Shown: positions 14,387 through 23,264, counted from the first letter of the stretch. The stretch is 23,707 nt of DNA from CAZPXF01 sp964590945 (GCA_964590945.1 CAZPXF010000029.1:1-23707), one strand, 5' to 3'. Notes: generated by a model from the sequence alone, not told the origin. A program made the numbers and translations.

Positions 14387-14438
14387 TAAGAAGGTTTATT
14401 AGCAAAAAGTAAAGTATATTAGAACCATGAAATGGAAA

Positions 14439-17400
14439 TTAGTTCTGCTTATCTTTAATTTCGCTGTGAAGTTCCTGCAGTGATTTCACCTCGCTGTTTC
14501 CATGCTTTTTGATGGATTTGATCCCGGCGATCGTTGCCTGTGCCGCAGCGATCGTTGTCATATACGGGATTTTTTTCTTGATGGCTGCCTTCCGCAGATA
14601 ACTGTCGTCAGCAGCGCGTTCCTGCCCGATCGGAGTATTGATGATCAGATCCACCTTGCCGTTGGTGATCAGATCCAACATATTCGGCCTGCCCTCCTGA
14701 AGCTTATTGATACGCTCCGCCTTGATACCTGCATCATTGATCAGCCTGCATGTATGTCTGGATGCGATGATCTGAAATCCTGCCCCGGCAAAATCCCGTG
14801 CGATATCCACAATCTCCGGTTTGTCCTTATCATTTACGGAGATCAGAACAGTTCCGCTAAGCGGCAGCTTTGTCTGCGTCGCCTCCTGCGCCTTATAGAA
14901 CGCTTCGCCATAATATCTGGAAAGTCCGAGCACTTCTCCGGTTGAACGCATCTCCGGCCCAAGTACCGGATCGACCTCCTGGAACATGTTGAACGGGAAT
15001 ACCGCTTCTTTCACTCCGTAATATGGAATCTCCTGCTCCTTGAGCGCCGGAACCGGGGATGGTCTGCCTGTCAGTTCAGCGGTAACAATGTCGATTGCCA
15101 ACGGTACCATGCGGATGTTGCAGACCTTGGATACCAGCGGTACGGTACGGGAAGCACGTGGATTTGCCTCAAGCACATAAACCTTCCCGTTCTCAATCGC
15201 ATACTGCATGTTCATAAGTCCCTTCACATGCATCTCCTCCGCGATCCTGCGGGTGTACTCCTTGATCGTCTCAAGATTCTCATTGGAAATATATTTGGAG
15301 GGAACAATGCAGGCGGAATCACCGGAATGAACTCCTGCAAGCTCGATATGCTCCATAACTGCCGGAACAAACGCATGCGTTCCGTCGCTGATCGCATCGG
15401 CTTCACACTCTGTCGCATGTCCGAGAAAACGATCGATGAGGATCGGGCGGTCCGGCGTCACGCCTACGGCGGCGTTCATATATCCGACCATGCTCTTTGC
15501 ATCGTAGACGACCTCCATGCCGCGCCCGCCGAGTACGTAAGAAGGGCGCACCATGACCGGATAACCGATCTCCTCTGCGATGGCAAGAGCTTCGTCAACA
15601 TTGACAGCCATTCCGGACTCCGGCATCGGGATATCAAGCTTATCCATCATTGCACGGAACTGGTCGCGATCCTCGGCAAGATCGATGACCGCCGGAGACG
15701 TTCCAAGGATCTTAACTCCATTTTCCTCAAGCTGAGACGCCAGATTCAGCGGGGTCTGCCCTCCGAACTGTGCGATCACGCCGACCGGTTTCTCCTTCCT
15801 GTAGATGCTGAGCACATCCTCCAGCGTCAGCGGTTCAAAATACAATTTATCAGAGGTATCGTAATCCGTAGATACCGTCTCCGGGTTGCAGTTTACGATG
15901 ATCGTCTCAAATCCAAGCTTCTTAAGCGCCAGGGATGCATGTACGCAGCAGTAGTCGAACTCGATACCCTGTCCGATACGGTTCGGGCCGCCGCCGAGGA
16001 TCATGATCTTCGGCCTGCCTTCGCTGATCGGGTTCTTATCCTCTGCGTTATAGGTGGAATAGTAATAAGCGCTGTCCTTTGTTCCGCTTACATGAACGCC
16101 TTCCCATGCTTCCTCCACGCCGAGGGAAATTCTCTTATCACGGATCTCATCCTCGGAGATTTCAAGGATCTGGCCAAGATATTTGTCGGAGAAACCATGT
16201 TTCTTTGCGCTAATAAGCGCCTCATCGGATGGAAGCCGTCCTTTATTTACACAGAGCGCTTCCTCCTCTTCCACAAGTTCCTTCATCTGTTCGATAAAGT
16301 AAGCCTTCACCTTCGTGATCTCATGGATCTGTTCCACCGTCGCACCCTTCCGAAGCGCCTCATACATGAGAAAATGACGTTCACTGGAAGGCGTAATGAG
16401 CCTCTTCAGAAGCTCCTCTCTGGAAAGTGTATCAAAATCCTTTGCATGGCCAGGGCCGTAACGGCCTGTCTCAAGGCTTCGGATCGCCTTCTGGAAAGCT
16501 TCCTTATAGGTCTTACCGATACTCATGACCTCTCCCACTGCGCGCATCTGCGTACCAAGCTTGTCTTCCACGCCTTTGAATTTTTCAAAGGCCCAGCGCG
16601 CGAACTTGATAACGACGTAATCCCCGTCCGGAACATACTTATCCAGCGTGCCGTACTTGCCGCATGGGATCTCCGGAAGTGTGAGCCCGGAAGCCAGCAT
16701 TGCCGATACAAGGGCGATCGGGAATCCGGTTGCCTTGGAAGCCAGCGCCGATGAACGGGACGTTCTTGGATTGATCTCAATGATGATGTCGCGGTCTGTC
16801 TCAGGGTCATGCGCCCACTGGACATTTGTTCCGCCGATCACCTGGATCGCCTCTATGATCCGATAGGATTTCTCCTGCAATCTCTTCTGTACTTCTTCGG
16901 AAATCGTCAGCATAGGCGCGGAACAGAAGGAATCCCCTGTGTGCGTTCCCATCGGGTCGATGTTTTCAATAAAGCATACGGTGATCATATTGTTGTCCGC
17001 ATCGCGCACAACCTCAAGTTCGAGCTCCTCCCAGCCAAGAACGGACTCTTCCACAAGAACCTGTCCCACAAGGCTGGCCTGAAGGCCGCGGGCGCAGACG
17101 GTCTTAAGCTCCTCCACATTGTAGACAAGTCCTCCGCCGGTTCCGCCCATAGTGTAGGCCGGACGAAGGACAACCGGATAGCCCAGCTCGTCGGCAATCG
17201 CAAGAGCCTCGTCAACGGAATACGCTACCTGACTTCTTGCCATCTCGATGCCAAGATTATCCATGGTCTTTTTAAATTCGATGCGATCCTCCCCACGCTC
17301 GATCGCATCGACCTTAACGCCAATTACTGTAACATGATATTTCTCAAGGACGCCTGCCTTATCTAATTCCGAACATAAATTAAGACCTGACTGTCCGCCA

Positions 17401-17669
17401 AGATTTGGTAGTAATGCATCGGGTCTCTCCTTTTCAATAATCTGCTCAATTCTATCTACATTAAGTGGCTCAATATACGTTACATCAGCAATCTCCGGAT
17501 CGGTCATGATCGTCGCAGGGTTGGAATTTACCAATACGATCTCATAGCCGAGCTTCCTGAGGGCTTTACATGCCTGAGTTCCGGAATAGTCAAATTCACA
17601 CGCCTGTCCGATAATGATCGGGCCGGAACCAATTATAAGTACCTTATGAATGTCTTCTCTCAATGCCAT
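14439..17669 (-). CDS. carB: Carbamoyl-phosphate synthase large subunit CarB
   Basis: A 1076-residue ATP-dependent ligase that makes carbamoyl phosphate from bicarbonate, ammonia (delivered by CarA) and two ATP, for pyrimidine and arginine synthesis. It is full length (E. coli about 1073). The two homologous halves are clear: G-S-G-P-I-I-I-G-Q-A-C-E-F-D-Y-S-G opens the first and G-G-G-P-N-R-I-G-Q-G-I-E-F-D-Y the second. Each has an ATP-grasp domain (E-I-N-P-R-T-S-R-S-S-A in the first, E-A-N-P-R-A-S-R-T in the second). A helical oligomerisation region lies between them and an MGS-like allosteric domain covers the last ~140 residues. carA is not adjacent: downstream is the FeoA-like gene and upstream a divergent SDR gene. 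The ATG follows GGAGAAAGTACA; a good promoter lies about 50 bases upstream. Confidence 0.98.
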   Translation of the reverse strand: MALREDIHKVLIIGSGPIIIGQACEFDYSGTQACKALRKLGYEIVLVNSNPATIMTDPEIADVTYIEPLNVDRIEQIIEKERPDALLPNLGGQSGLNLCSELDKAGVLEKYHVTVIGVKVDAIERGEDRIEFKKTMDNLGIEMARSQVAYSVDEALAIADELGYPVVLRPAYTMGGTGGGLVYNVEELKTVCARGLQASLVGQVLVEESVLGWEELELEVVRDADNNMITVCFIENIDPMGTHTGDSFCSAPMLTISEEVQKRLQEKSYRIIEAIQVIGGTNVQWAHDPETDRDIIIEINPRTSRSSALASKATGFPIALVSAMLASGLTLPEIPCGKYGTLDKYVPDGDYVVIKFARWAFEKFKGVEDKLGTQMRAVGEVMSIGKTYKEAFQKAIRSLETGRYGPGHAKDFDTLSREELLKRLITPSSERHFLMYEALRKGATVEQIHEITKVKAYFIEQMKELVEEEEALCVNKGRLPSDEALISAKKHGFSDKYLGQILEISEDEIRDKRISLGVEEAWEGVHVSGTKDSAYYYSTYNAEDKNPISEGRPKIMILGGGPNRIGQGIEFDYCCVHASLALKKLGFETIIVNCNPETVSTDYDTSDKLYFEPLTLEDVLSIYRKEKPVGVIAQFGGQTPLNLASQLEENGVKILGTSPAVIDLAEDRDQFRAMMDKLDIPMPESGMAVNVDEALAIAEEIGYPVMVRPSYVLGGRGMEVVYDAKSMVGYMNAAVGVTPDRPILIDRFLGHATECEADAISDGTHAFVPAVMEHIELAGVHSGDSACIVPSKYISNENLETIKEYTRRIAEEMHVKGLMNMQYAIENGKVYVLEANPRASRTVPLVSKVCNIRMVPLAIDIVTAELTGRPSPVPALKEQEIPYYGVKEAVFPFNMFQEVDPVLGPEMRSTGEVLGLSRYYGEAFYKAQEATQTKLPLSGTVLISVNDKDKPEIVDIARDFAGAGFQIIASRHTCRLINDAGIKAERINKLQEGRPNMLDLITNGKVDLIINTPIGQERAADDSYLRKAAIKKKIPYMTTIAAAQATIAGIKSIKKHGNSEVKSLQELHSEIKDKQN

Positions 17670-17718
17670 TGTACTTTCTCCATTCTTACATATTTTTACA
17701 TTTCCATGTGCCTGTTAC

Positions 17719-17748
17719 ATTATACATGAAAAAAAGGACTGCTGTCTA
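17719..17748 (-). promoter_or_regulatory. Sigma-A-type promoter of carB
   Basis: Minus strand: -35 TAGACA (17748-17743), 18-base spacer, -10 TATAAT (17724-17719, perfect). The leader of roughly 45 bases is too short for a classical PyrR attenuator, and no hairpin or U-run is seen in it. Confidence 0.7.
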
Positions 17749-17804
17749 CACAAAGATTTTGATTCCCGATTTATTAACATTTTGGAAAATATTGCCGCTA
17801 TATA

Positions 17805-17832
17805 TTGCAATCTGAGTACAGAAAGCTATACT
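17805..17832 (+). promoter_or_regulatory. Possible promoter of the SDR gene
   Basis: Plus strand: TTGCAA (17805-17810), 16-base spacer, TATACT (17827-17832). The -10 is good (five of six), the -35 weaker. It is divergent from the carB promoter with about 55 bases between the -35 boxes. Confidence 0.45.
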
Positions 17833-17896
17833 TTGATTAAGATGAGTGTGTCATCCAATTGTATACTGATGAGATTTTATGTTAGGAGGAATTCAT

Positions 17897-18655
17897 ATGA
17901 CTGATTTGACAGGAAGAAAAATCATAATCACCGGCGGTACCAGTGGAATGGGTGAAGCTTTGGTAAAAGCATTCCCGCCATTGGGGGCAAAGGTTGTTTT
18001 CTGGGGAAGGAACGTAGCAGCTGCCGACCGCCTGACGAAGGAGACGGGCGCTACCTTTGTCCGGACTGAAGTGACCAGCAAAGCGAACGTAGATGAAGCA
18101 ATGAAAAAGTCTGTTGATATTCTGGGCGGAGTGGACGTCTTTATCCACGCGGCAGGGATTGCTCCGGGCGGACCGGCAGAGGATATCACCGAAGAAACCT
18201 GGGCATCTGTTATGGGAACGAATGCGACCGGAACGTATCTGACCAATACATCTGTATTTCCGTATATGAAGGAACATGGCGGTCACATCATTAATTTCAC
18301 CAGCGCCGGCGGAATACAGGGCTACAATGGGAAGGCAGCCTATGCTGCCAGTAAAGGAGCCGTCACTGCATGGACGCGCTCAGTCGCAATGGAATGGGCA
18401 AAATACAACATTCGTGTGAATATGATCGCCCCGACAATCTGGACCCCTATGTATGATAAAACCCGTGCGTCCATGACTCCGGAGCAGTTAAAAGCTCACG
18501 ACGCTTATATGGCGTCTGCCATTCCTCTGGGCGGCAAGCTGGGCGACAGTCAGAAGGATTTTGCGCCGATCATGGCATTTCTGGCAAGCGAAGATGCTCA
18601 TTATCTGACCGGTCAGGTGATCTGTATCGACGGCGGAACCCTGATGATGCGTTAG
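17897..18655 (+). CDS. SDR family NAD(P)-dependent oxidoreductase
   Basis: A 252-residue classical short-chain dehydrogenase, cytoplasmic. The cofactor loop T-G-G-T-S-G-M-G lies at 12-19. N109 (M-G-T-N-A-T-G), S136 (N-F-T-S-A-G-G), Y149 and K153 (Y-A-A-S-K) complete the catalytic tetrad. G-R-N after the second strand (residues 37-39) is compatible with NADP(H) preference. The end G-Q-V-I-C-I-D-G-G is typical. The substrate is not identifiable; similarity to gluconate-5-dehydrogenase or 3-oxoacyl-ACP-reductase types is generic. An ATG at 17879 opens the frame earlier, but AGGAGG lies between it and the ATG at 17897, so the latter is the start. It is a single-gene unit; its stop codon directly touches that of convergent rlmH. 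Confidence 0.93.
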   Translation: MTDLTGRKIIITGGTSGMGEALVKAFPPLGAKVVFWGRNVAAADRLTKETGATFVRTEVTSKANVDEAMKKSVDILGGVDVFIHAAGIAPGGPAEDITEETWASVMGTNATGTYLTNTSVFPYMKEHGGHIINFTSAGGIQGYNGKAAYAASKGAVTAWTRSVAMEWAKYNIRVNMIAPTIWTPMYDKTRASMTPEQLKAHDAYMASAIPLGGKLGDSQKDFAPIMAFLASEDAHYLTGQVICIDGGTLMMR

Positions 18656-19135
18656 TCACTTGTGATACGGCTCTCTGTTGATGATCCGATAGCTCCGGTA
18701 GATCTGCTCCAGCAGGATCACCCGCATAAGCTGATGCGGAAATGTCATTCTGGAAAAGCTGAGCTTATAATCTGCGCGCGCGAGTACCTCGCCGGAAAGT
18801 CCGAGAGATCCCCCGATCACAAAAGAAATGTGGCTGACGCCCTGGATACCGAGACTGTCGATCCGTTCCGCGAGCTCCACAGAATCCAGCATTTCCCCGT
18901 CGATCGCAAGAGCTATGACATAGCTGTCTGCGCGGATCTGCTTCATGATCCTGCCGCCCTCCCGGTTCCTGATCAGAGTCTCTACATTTTCACTGGCATG
19001 ATCCGGCGTCTTTTCATCCGCCACTTCGATCATTTCAAGCTTACAATAACGCGAAAGACGCTTCGCATACTCAGCGATAGCGTCTTTCAAATATTTTTCT
19101 TTGATCTTTCCAACTGTAATTATAGAAATCTTCAT
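18656..19135 (-). CDS. rlmH: 23S rRNA (pseudouridine1915-N3)-methyltransferase RlmH
   Basis: A 159-residue SPOUT methyltransferase that methylates pseudouridine 1915 in helix 69 of 23S rRNA, using S-adenosylmethionine, on assembled ribosomes. Diagnostic motifs: the N-terminus M-K-I-S-I-I-T-V-G-K-I-K-E-K-Y, A-L-A-I-D-G-E-M-L-D-S, F-V-I-G-G-S-L-G-L-S (the SAM knot) and the end E-Q-I-Y-R-S-Y-R-I-I-N-R-E-P-Y-H-K. The length is exactly that of the family. It begins 12 bases after the acyl-CoA ligase, with AAGGG before the ATG, so the two are probably one transcript. Its stop is adjacent to that of the convergent SDR gene. Confidence 0.98.
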   Translation of the reverse strand: MKISIITVGKIKEKYLKDAIAEYAKRLSRYCKLEMIEVADEKTPDHASENVETLIRNREGGRIMKQIRADSYVIALAIDGEMLDSVELAERIDSLGIQGVSHISFVIGGSLGLSGEVLARADYKLSFSRMTFPHQLMRVILLEQIYRSYRIINREPYHK

Positions 19136-19147
19136 ACCAAACCCTTA

Positions 19148-20785
19148 TTATCCTTTATTCTGAGCAGCCACAAGCATCTTGCTTCCATAAATCTCACGGA
19201 GTTTTGGCTTCTCGATCTTTCCGGTCGGATTTCTTGGGATATCCGCAAAAATGATCTTTTTCGGTCTCTTGTATCTTGGAAGCTTCCGGCAGAAGGAATT
19301 GATATCCTCCTCCGTGCATGTAAATCCATCCTTGATCTCTATGACAGCCGCGGCGATCTCACCAAGACGTTTATCCGGAAGTCCGATAACGGCCACATCC
19401 TTTACTGCCTGGTATTCGCGGATAAAATCTTCGATCTGCACCGGATAGAGATTCTCTCCGCCGCTGATGATGACGTCTTTTTTACGATCTACAAGAAAAA
19501 TAAAGCCGTCCTCATCTTCCTGCGCCATATCTCCGGTGTACAGCCACCCCTCGTCATCCAGAACCTCCTCCGTGGCCCTGGGATCATTGTAGTAGCAGGT
19601 CATAACGCCCGGCCCACGTACAGCCAGCTCTCCGATCTCTCCCCGGGTTACAGTGTTTCTGTTCTCATCGACAATTCGGGTCTGCCATCCATATCCGGCA
19701 ATACCGATCGCTCCAACCTTATCTATATTGTCCACGCCCAGATGAACACAGCCAGGGCCAATGGATTCGCTGAGCCCATAGTTCGTGTCATACTGATGGT
19801 GCGGAAAATACTTCTTCCAGCGTCTTATCAGGCTCGGCGGTACAGGCTGCGCGCCGATATGCATCAGTCTCCACTGCTTCAGCTCATAATCGTCAATGGA
19901 AATATCCCCACGGTCCAGAGCGTCCAGAATATCCTGCGCCCAGGGCACAAGAAGCCATACGATCGTACATTGCTCCTCCGATACTGCTCTCAGGATCGTC
20001 TCCGGCTTTGTTCCCTTTAAAAGAACGGCCTTGCCGCCTTCGAGAAAACTTCCGAACCAGTGCATCTTCGCTCCGGTATGATACAGCGGCGGAATACAGA
20101 GAAATACATCCTCTTTGGTCGTGCTGTGATGATTCTGTTCAACCTTGCAGGAATGCATCAGGCTCCTGTGTTTATGGAGAATCGCCTTTGGAAAACCGGT
20201 AGTTCCCGATGAAAAATAAATTGCCGCATAATCATCATCCGTCAGGCTGATCAGAGGGGACTGGCTGGAACAGTTCATTGTCTGTGTCAGATAATCCTCC
20301 GCAAAGGAGGGACAATTCTCGCCAACATAGAATAATAACCGGTTCTGGCTGATATCATCTGCAATTTCCTCCACACGTCCGATAAATTCCGGACCAAAAA
20401 CGAGAATATCCGCCTCCGAAAGCTCTACACAGTATTTGATCTCATCCGATGAATAACGGAAATTCAGAGGAACGGCAAGCGCACCCGTCTTTAAAATGCC
20501 GAAATAGATCGGAAGCCATTCCAGACAGTTCGTCAGAAGGATCGCAACCTTATCTCCCTTCCGGATGCCACGCTCCAGAAGCAGATTTGCAAAACGATTT
20601 GCTTTCTCATTGAATACATTCCAGGTAATCTCCCTGCGGTAATAAGATACCGGATTCGGTTCGATCAGTTCATATTCCTTCCATGTCACTCTGCGGGTCT
20701 CCTTTACCCCGGGATTAATCTCCACAAGGCATACGTCATTTCCATATAATTTGCAATTTCTCTCCAAAATATCCGTAATCGGCAT
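19148..20785 (-). CDS. Class I adenylate-forming acyl-CoA ligase (AMP-binding protein)
   Basis: A 545-residue ANL-superfamily enzyme that activates a carboxylic acid with ATP to the acyl-adenylate and then the CoA thioester. Core motifs are intact: S-S-G-T-T-G-F-P-K at 192-200, Y-G-L-S-E-S at 336-341, Y-T-G-D at 416-419, D-R-K-K-D-V-I-I-S-G-G-E-N at 433-445, and the catalytic lysine K523 in N-P-T-G-K-I. An insertion of about 25 residues lies before the usual family start: R-V-T-W-K-E-Y-E-L-I-E-P-N-P at 32-45 precedes R-E-I-T-W-N-V-F-N-E. The substrate is unknown. I compared it mentally with the bile-acid ligase BaiB and see no close match. It has its own extended -10 promoter and rlmH follows 12 bases downstream. 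Confidence 0.92.
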   Translation of the reverse strand: MPITDILERNCKLYGNDVCLVEINPGVKETRRVTWKEYELIEPNPVSYYRREITWNVFNEKANRFANLLLERGIRKGDKVAILLTNCLEWLPIYFGILKTGALAVPLNFRYSSDEIKYCVELSEADILVFGPEFIGRVEEIADDISQNRLLFYVGENCPSFAEDYLTQTMNCSSQSPLISLTDDDYAAIYFSSGTTGFPKAILHKHRSLMHSCKVEQNHHSTTKEDVFLCIPPLYHTGAKMHWFGSFLEGGKAVLLKGTKPETILRAVSEEQCTIVWLLVPWAQDILDALDRGDISIDDYELKQWRLMHIGAQPVPPSLIRRWKKYFPHHQYDTNYGLSESIGPGCVHLGVDNIDKVGAIGIAGYGWQTRIVDENRNTVTRGEIGELAVRGPGVMTCYYNDPRATEEVLDDEGWLYTGDMAQEDEDGFIFLVDRKKDVIISGGENLYPVQIEDFIREYQAVKDVAVIGLPDKRLGEIAAAVIEIKDGFTCTEEDINSFCRKLPRYKRPKKIIFADIPRNPTGKIEKPKLREIYGSKMLVAAQNKG

Positions 20786-20848
20786 ATCTTTACCTCTCTC
20801 CCAACTTTTTTGCCTTTTCAGGCTTTAACGCATCAACGCATTACATAG

Positions 20849-20857
20849 ATTATATCA
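20849..20857 (-). promoter_or_regulatory. Extended -10 promoter of the acyl-CoA ligase-rlmH operon
   Basis: TGATATAAT on the minus strand is a perfect TATAAT with the TGn extension; no good -35 is seen at 17 bases (TTTCTT), consistent with an extended -10 promoter. It lies downstream of the nfn terminator and about 65 bases before the ATG. Confidence 0.6.
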
Positions 20858-20891
20858 TATGCCTTTTGAAAAAGAAACCCTTATGAGCAAA

Positions 20892-20930
20892 AAAACTGAC
20901 AGGATTTTCTGCCGTTTTCCTGTCAGTTTT
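20892..20930 (-). terminator. Rho-independent terminator of the nfnA-nfnB operon
   Basis: AAAACTGACAGGA (20892-20904) and TCCTGTCAGTTTT (20918-20930) form a perfect 13-base-pair stem with a 13-base loop. On the minus strand the stem runs into seven T residues. It begins 11 bases after the nfnB stop. Confidence 0.92.
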
Positions 20931-20941
20931 ATCAAAATTGA

Positions 20942-22327
20942 TTATTGATTGCTCAGATATTCATCGATACCCTTCGCTGCCGCCTTTCCGGCGCCCATAG
21001 CCAGAATAACCGTCGCGGCTCCCGTAACGGCATCCCCGCCTGCAAATACGGCTGCCTTGGATGTCTGTCCATTCTCCTCGTCAGCAACGATACATTTACG
21101 GCGATTGGTTTCGAGTCCATCCGTCGTGGAAGAAATGAGTGGATTCGGCGATGTTCCAAGCGCCATGATAACGGTGTCGACCTCGATCTCATATTCGGAA
21201 CCCGGAATCTCAACCGGTCTTCTTCTTCCGGAAGCATCCGGCTCTCCAAGCTCCATCTTAATGATCCGCATGCCCTTTACATATCCATTGTCATCTACAA
21301 GGATCTCTGTCGGGTTCTGCAGGAGGTCAAAAATGATTCCCTCCTCTTTTGCATGATGTACCTCTTCCACACGCGCCGGAAGCTCCACCTCGCTTCGGCG
21401 GTATACGATATGTACATCGGCTCCCAGCCTCTTCGCCGTCCTCGCGGCGTCCATAGCCACATTACCGCCGCCGACAACTGCAACCTTTTTGCCTGGAACG
21501 ATCGGCGTGTCATAAGAATCATCGAACGCCTTCATCAGATTGCTTCTTGTGAGGTATTCATTCGCAGAGAATACGCCGTTGGCGCTCTCGCCGGGGATTC
21601 CCATAAATCGCGGGAGTCCTGCGCCGGAACCGATAAATACGGCCTCAAAGCCCTCCTCCTCGATCAGCTCGTCGATCGTGGTAGATTTGCCGATCACGAC
21701 ATTCGTCTCAAAAGTAACTCCAAGTTCTTTTACCTTATCGATCTCTCTTGCGACAACCTTCTGCTTTGGAAGACGGAACTCCGGAATGCCGTATACAAGC
21801 ACGCCGCCAAGCTCATGAAGTGCTTCAAACACTGTCACCTCATATCCAAGCCTTGCAAGATCACCGGCACATGTCAGTCCGGAAGGACCGGAACCGATCA
21901 CAGCGACTTTATGCCCATTTGTACTCTCCGGCTTCACCGGCTTAATATCATGCTCAAGTGCGTAGTCTGCAACAAAACGCTCCAGCTTCCCAATAGACAC
22001 CGGCTCGCCCTTGATCCCGCGGATGCATTTCCCTTCACACTGGGACTCCTGCGGGCAGACACGTCCGCATACGGCCGGAAGCGAGGATGACTTGCTGATC
22101 ACATGATAAGCCGCCTCAATATTTCCTTCTTTCACTTCCTTGATAAATTCCGGAATATGGATGGACACCGGACATCCCTCTATGCATCTCGCATTCTTAC
22201 ACCCAAGACACCTGGACGCCTCGCTCATTGCCTCTTCCCGGTCATAGCCAAGGCAGACTTCCTCAAAATTAGTTGCACGTACTACTGGATCCTGCTCTCT
22301 GACAGGTACTTTCTTCATCATATCCAT
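20942..22327 (-). CDS. NfnB-like / glutamate synthase small-subunit-like NADPH oxidoreductase
   Basis: A 461-residue flavoprotein of the GltD/NfnB type, often annotated gltA. N-terminal cysteines for two [4Fe-4S] clusters are present: C40, C43, C48, C52 and C87, C91, C97, C101. An FAD-binding G-S-G-P-S-G is at 145-150, and an NADP-binding G-G-G-N-V-A-M-D-A-A-R-T-A motif lies in the middle. Paired with the gene just upstream it probably forms NfnAB, which couples NADPH with NADH and ferredoxin by flavin-based electron bifurcation. No large glutamate synthase subunit is adjacent, which argues against GOGAT. The ATG at 22327 lies inside the end of nfnA, nine bases after GGAGG; in-frame ATGs at 22321 and 22318 are alternatives. 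A strong terminator follows. Confidence 0.92.
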   Translation of the reverse strand: MDMMKKVPVREQDPVVRATNFEEVCLGYDREEAMSEASRCLGCKNARCIEGCPVSIHIPEFIKEVKEGNIEAAYHVISKSSSLPAVCGRVCPQESQCEGKCIRGIKGEPVSIGKLERFVADYALEHDIKPVKPESTNGHKVAVIGSGPSGLTCAGDLARLGYEVTVFEALHELGGVLVYGIPEFRLPKQKVVAREIDKVKELGVTFETNVVIGKSTTIDELIEEEGFEAVFIGSGAGLPRFMGIPGESANGVFSANEYLTRSNLMKAFDDSYDTPIVPGKKVAVVGGGNVAMDAARTAKRLGADVHIVYRRSEVELPARVEEVHHAKEEGIIFDLLQNPTEILVDDNGYVKGMRIIKMELGEPDASGRRRPVEIPGSEYEIEVDTVIMALGTSPNPLISSTTDGLETNRRKCIVADEENGQTSKAAVFAGGDAVTGAATVILAMGAGKAAAKGIDEYLSNQ

Positions 22328-23217
22328 TCATCGTCACCTCCGCAGTTTCCACATCCGCCATGATGTGTATTTCCTTCTTTCAGTCTCAGAAGTGCGCGTC
22401 CTTCTTCTGTCTTATACATCTGCTGTCTCTTCATGGCAGCGTCAAAATCCACCTGATATCCGTCAAACTCAGGACCGTCAACACAGGCAAATTTCACTTC
22501 ACCCCCGACCAGAAGACGACAGGCGCCGCACATCCCTGTTCCGTCCACCATGATCGGGTTCATGCTGACGATACAGTCCGGAACGCCAAGCTTCTTAGCC
22601 GTCAGTACACCGAACTTCATCATGATCATTGGCCCGATGATGATGCATACGTCATACTTCCTGCCCTCCGCCGCAAGCTCCTCCATCTTACCTGTAACCA
22701 TTCCGCTGAATCCATAGGAACCATCATCCGTACAGGGATAATAATTTCCGGCAACCGCTGACATTTCATCCTCAAGGATCAGCATACTCTTCGTCTTGGA
22801 GCCAACAATAACATCTGCATCGATTCCCTTTTCATGCAGCCATTTCATCTGCGGATAAACAGGAGCCGCCCCAACGCCTCCGGCAACAAATAATATGTTC
22901 TTTGTCTTCAGCTCTTCCGGATCATCATAAACAAACTCCGATGCGCAGCCAAGCGGGCCTACAAAATCATGGAAGCCGTCTCCCGGCTGTAATTTTGACA
23001 TTTTTTCTGTAGATGCACCTACTGTCTGAAGTACGATCGTAACCGTTCCCTGCTTTCTGTTATAATCGCAGATCGTCAAAGGAACCCTCTCGCCCTTCTC
23101 GTCAATCCTGACAATGACAAACTGTCCCGGCTCACACTTCTTTGCAACGCGTGGTGCTTCTACATCCATAAGATAAATCTTTTCTGCAAGTTTTTCTGCT
23201 TTTACAATCTTATACAT
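22318..23217 (-). CDS. NfnA-like sulfide/dihydroorotate dehydrogenase-type FAD/NAD-binding subunit
   Basis: A 299-residue ferredoxin-NADP-reductase-type subunit (PyrK/NfnA family). The FAD region contains R-V-P-L-T-I-C-D-Y (45-52), the NAD region V-A-G-G-V-G-A-A-P-V-Y (111-121). The [2Fe-2S] ligands expected for NfnA are present: D225 (M-V-D-G-T-G), C230, C233 and C245. In the NfnAB complex this small subunit binds NAD(H) and the [2Fe-2S] cluster. The C-terminus is a short Cys/His/Gly-rich tail, T-H-H-G-G-C-G-N-C-G-G-D-D-E-W-I, whose last codons double as the SD of nfnB. No pyrD lies nearby, so PyrK is less likely. The ATG follows GGAGGAAGAGC, and a promoter lies about 50 bases upstream. Overlap with nfnB is 10 bases. 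Confidence 0.92.
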   Translation of the reverse strand: MYKIVKAEKLAEKIYLMDVEAPRVAKKCEPGQFVIVRIDEKGERVPLTICDYNRKQGTVTIVLQTVGASTEKMSKLQPGDGFHDFVGPLGCASEFVYDDPEELKTKNILFVAGGVGAAPVYPQMKWLHEKGIDADVIVGSKTKSMLILEDEMSAVAGNYYPCTDDGSYGFSGMVTGKMEELAAEGRKYDVCIIIGPMIMMKFGVLTAKKLGVPDCIVSMNPIMVDGTGMCGACRLLVGGEVKFACVDGPEFDGYQVDFDAAMKRQQMYKTEEGRALLRLKEGNTHHGGCGNCGGDDEWI

Positions 23218-23264
23218 GCTCTTCCTCCAGTTTATACTTTCAACTACTATATATTAATTAATGT

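Noticed and set aside
15228..16754. 508-codon plus-strand open frame opposite carB
   Set aside because: It lies wholly inside a clear carB on the other strand, has a basic, Cys/His/Leu/Arg-rich composition typical of antisense translation, and shows no recognisable domain or good SD.
18662..20020. 452-codon plus-strand open frame opposite rlmH and the acyl-CoA ligase
   Set aside because: It spans two well-supported minus-strand genes and their junction; the protein has no family resemblance and the start lacks a ribosome binding site.
17897..20785. Bile-acid or steroid modification locus (SDR beside a CoA ligase)
   Set aside because: The SDR and ligase are on opposite strands with rlmH between them, and neither resembles the BaiA or BaiB sequences I remember.
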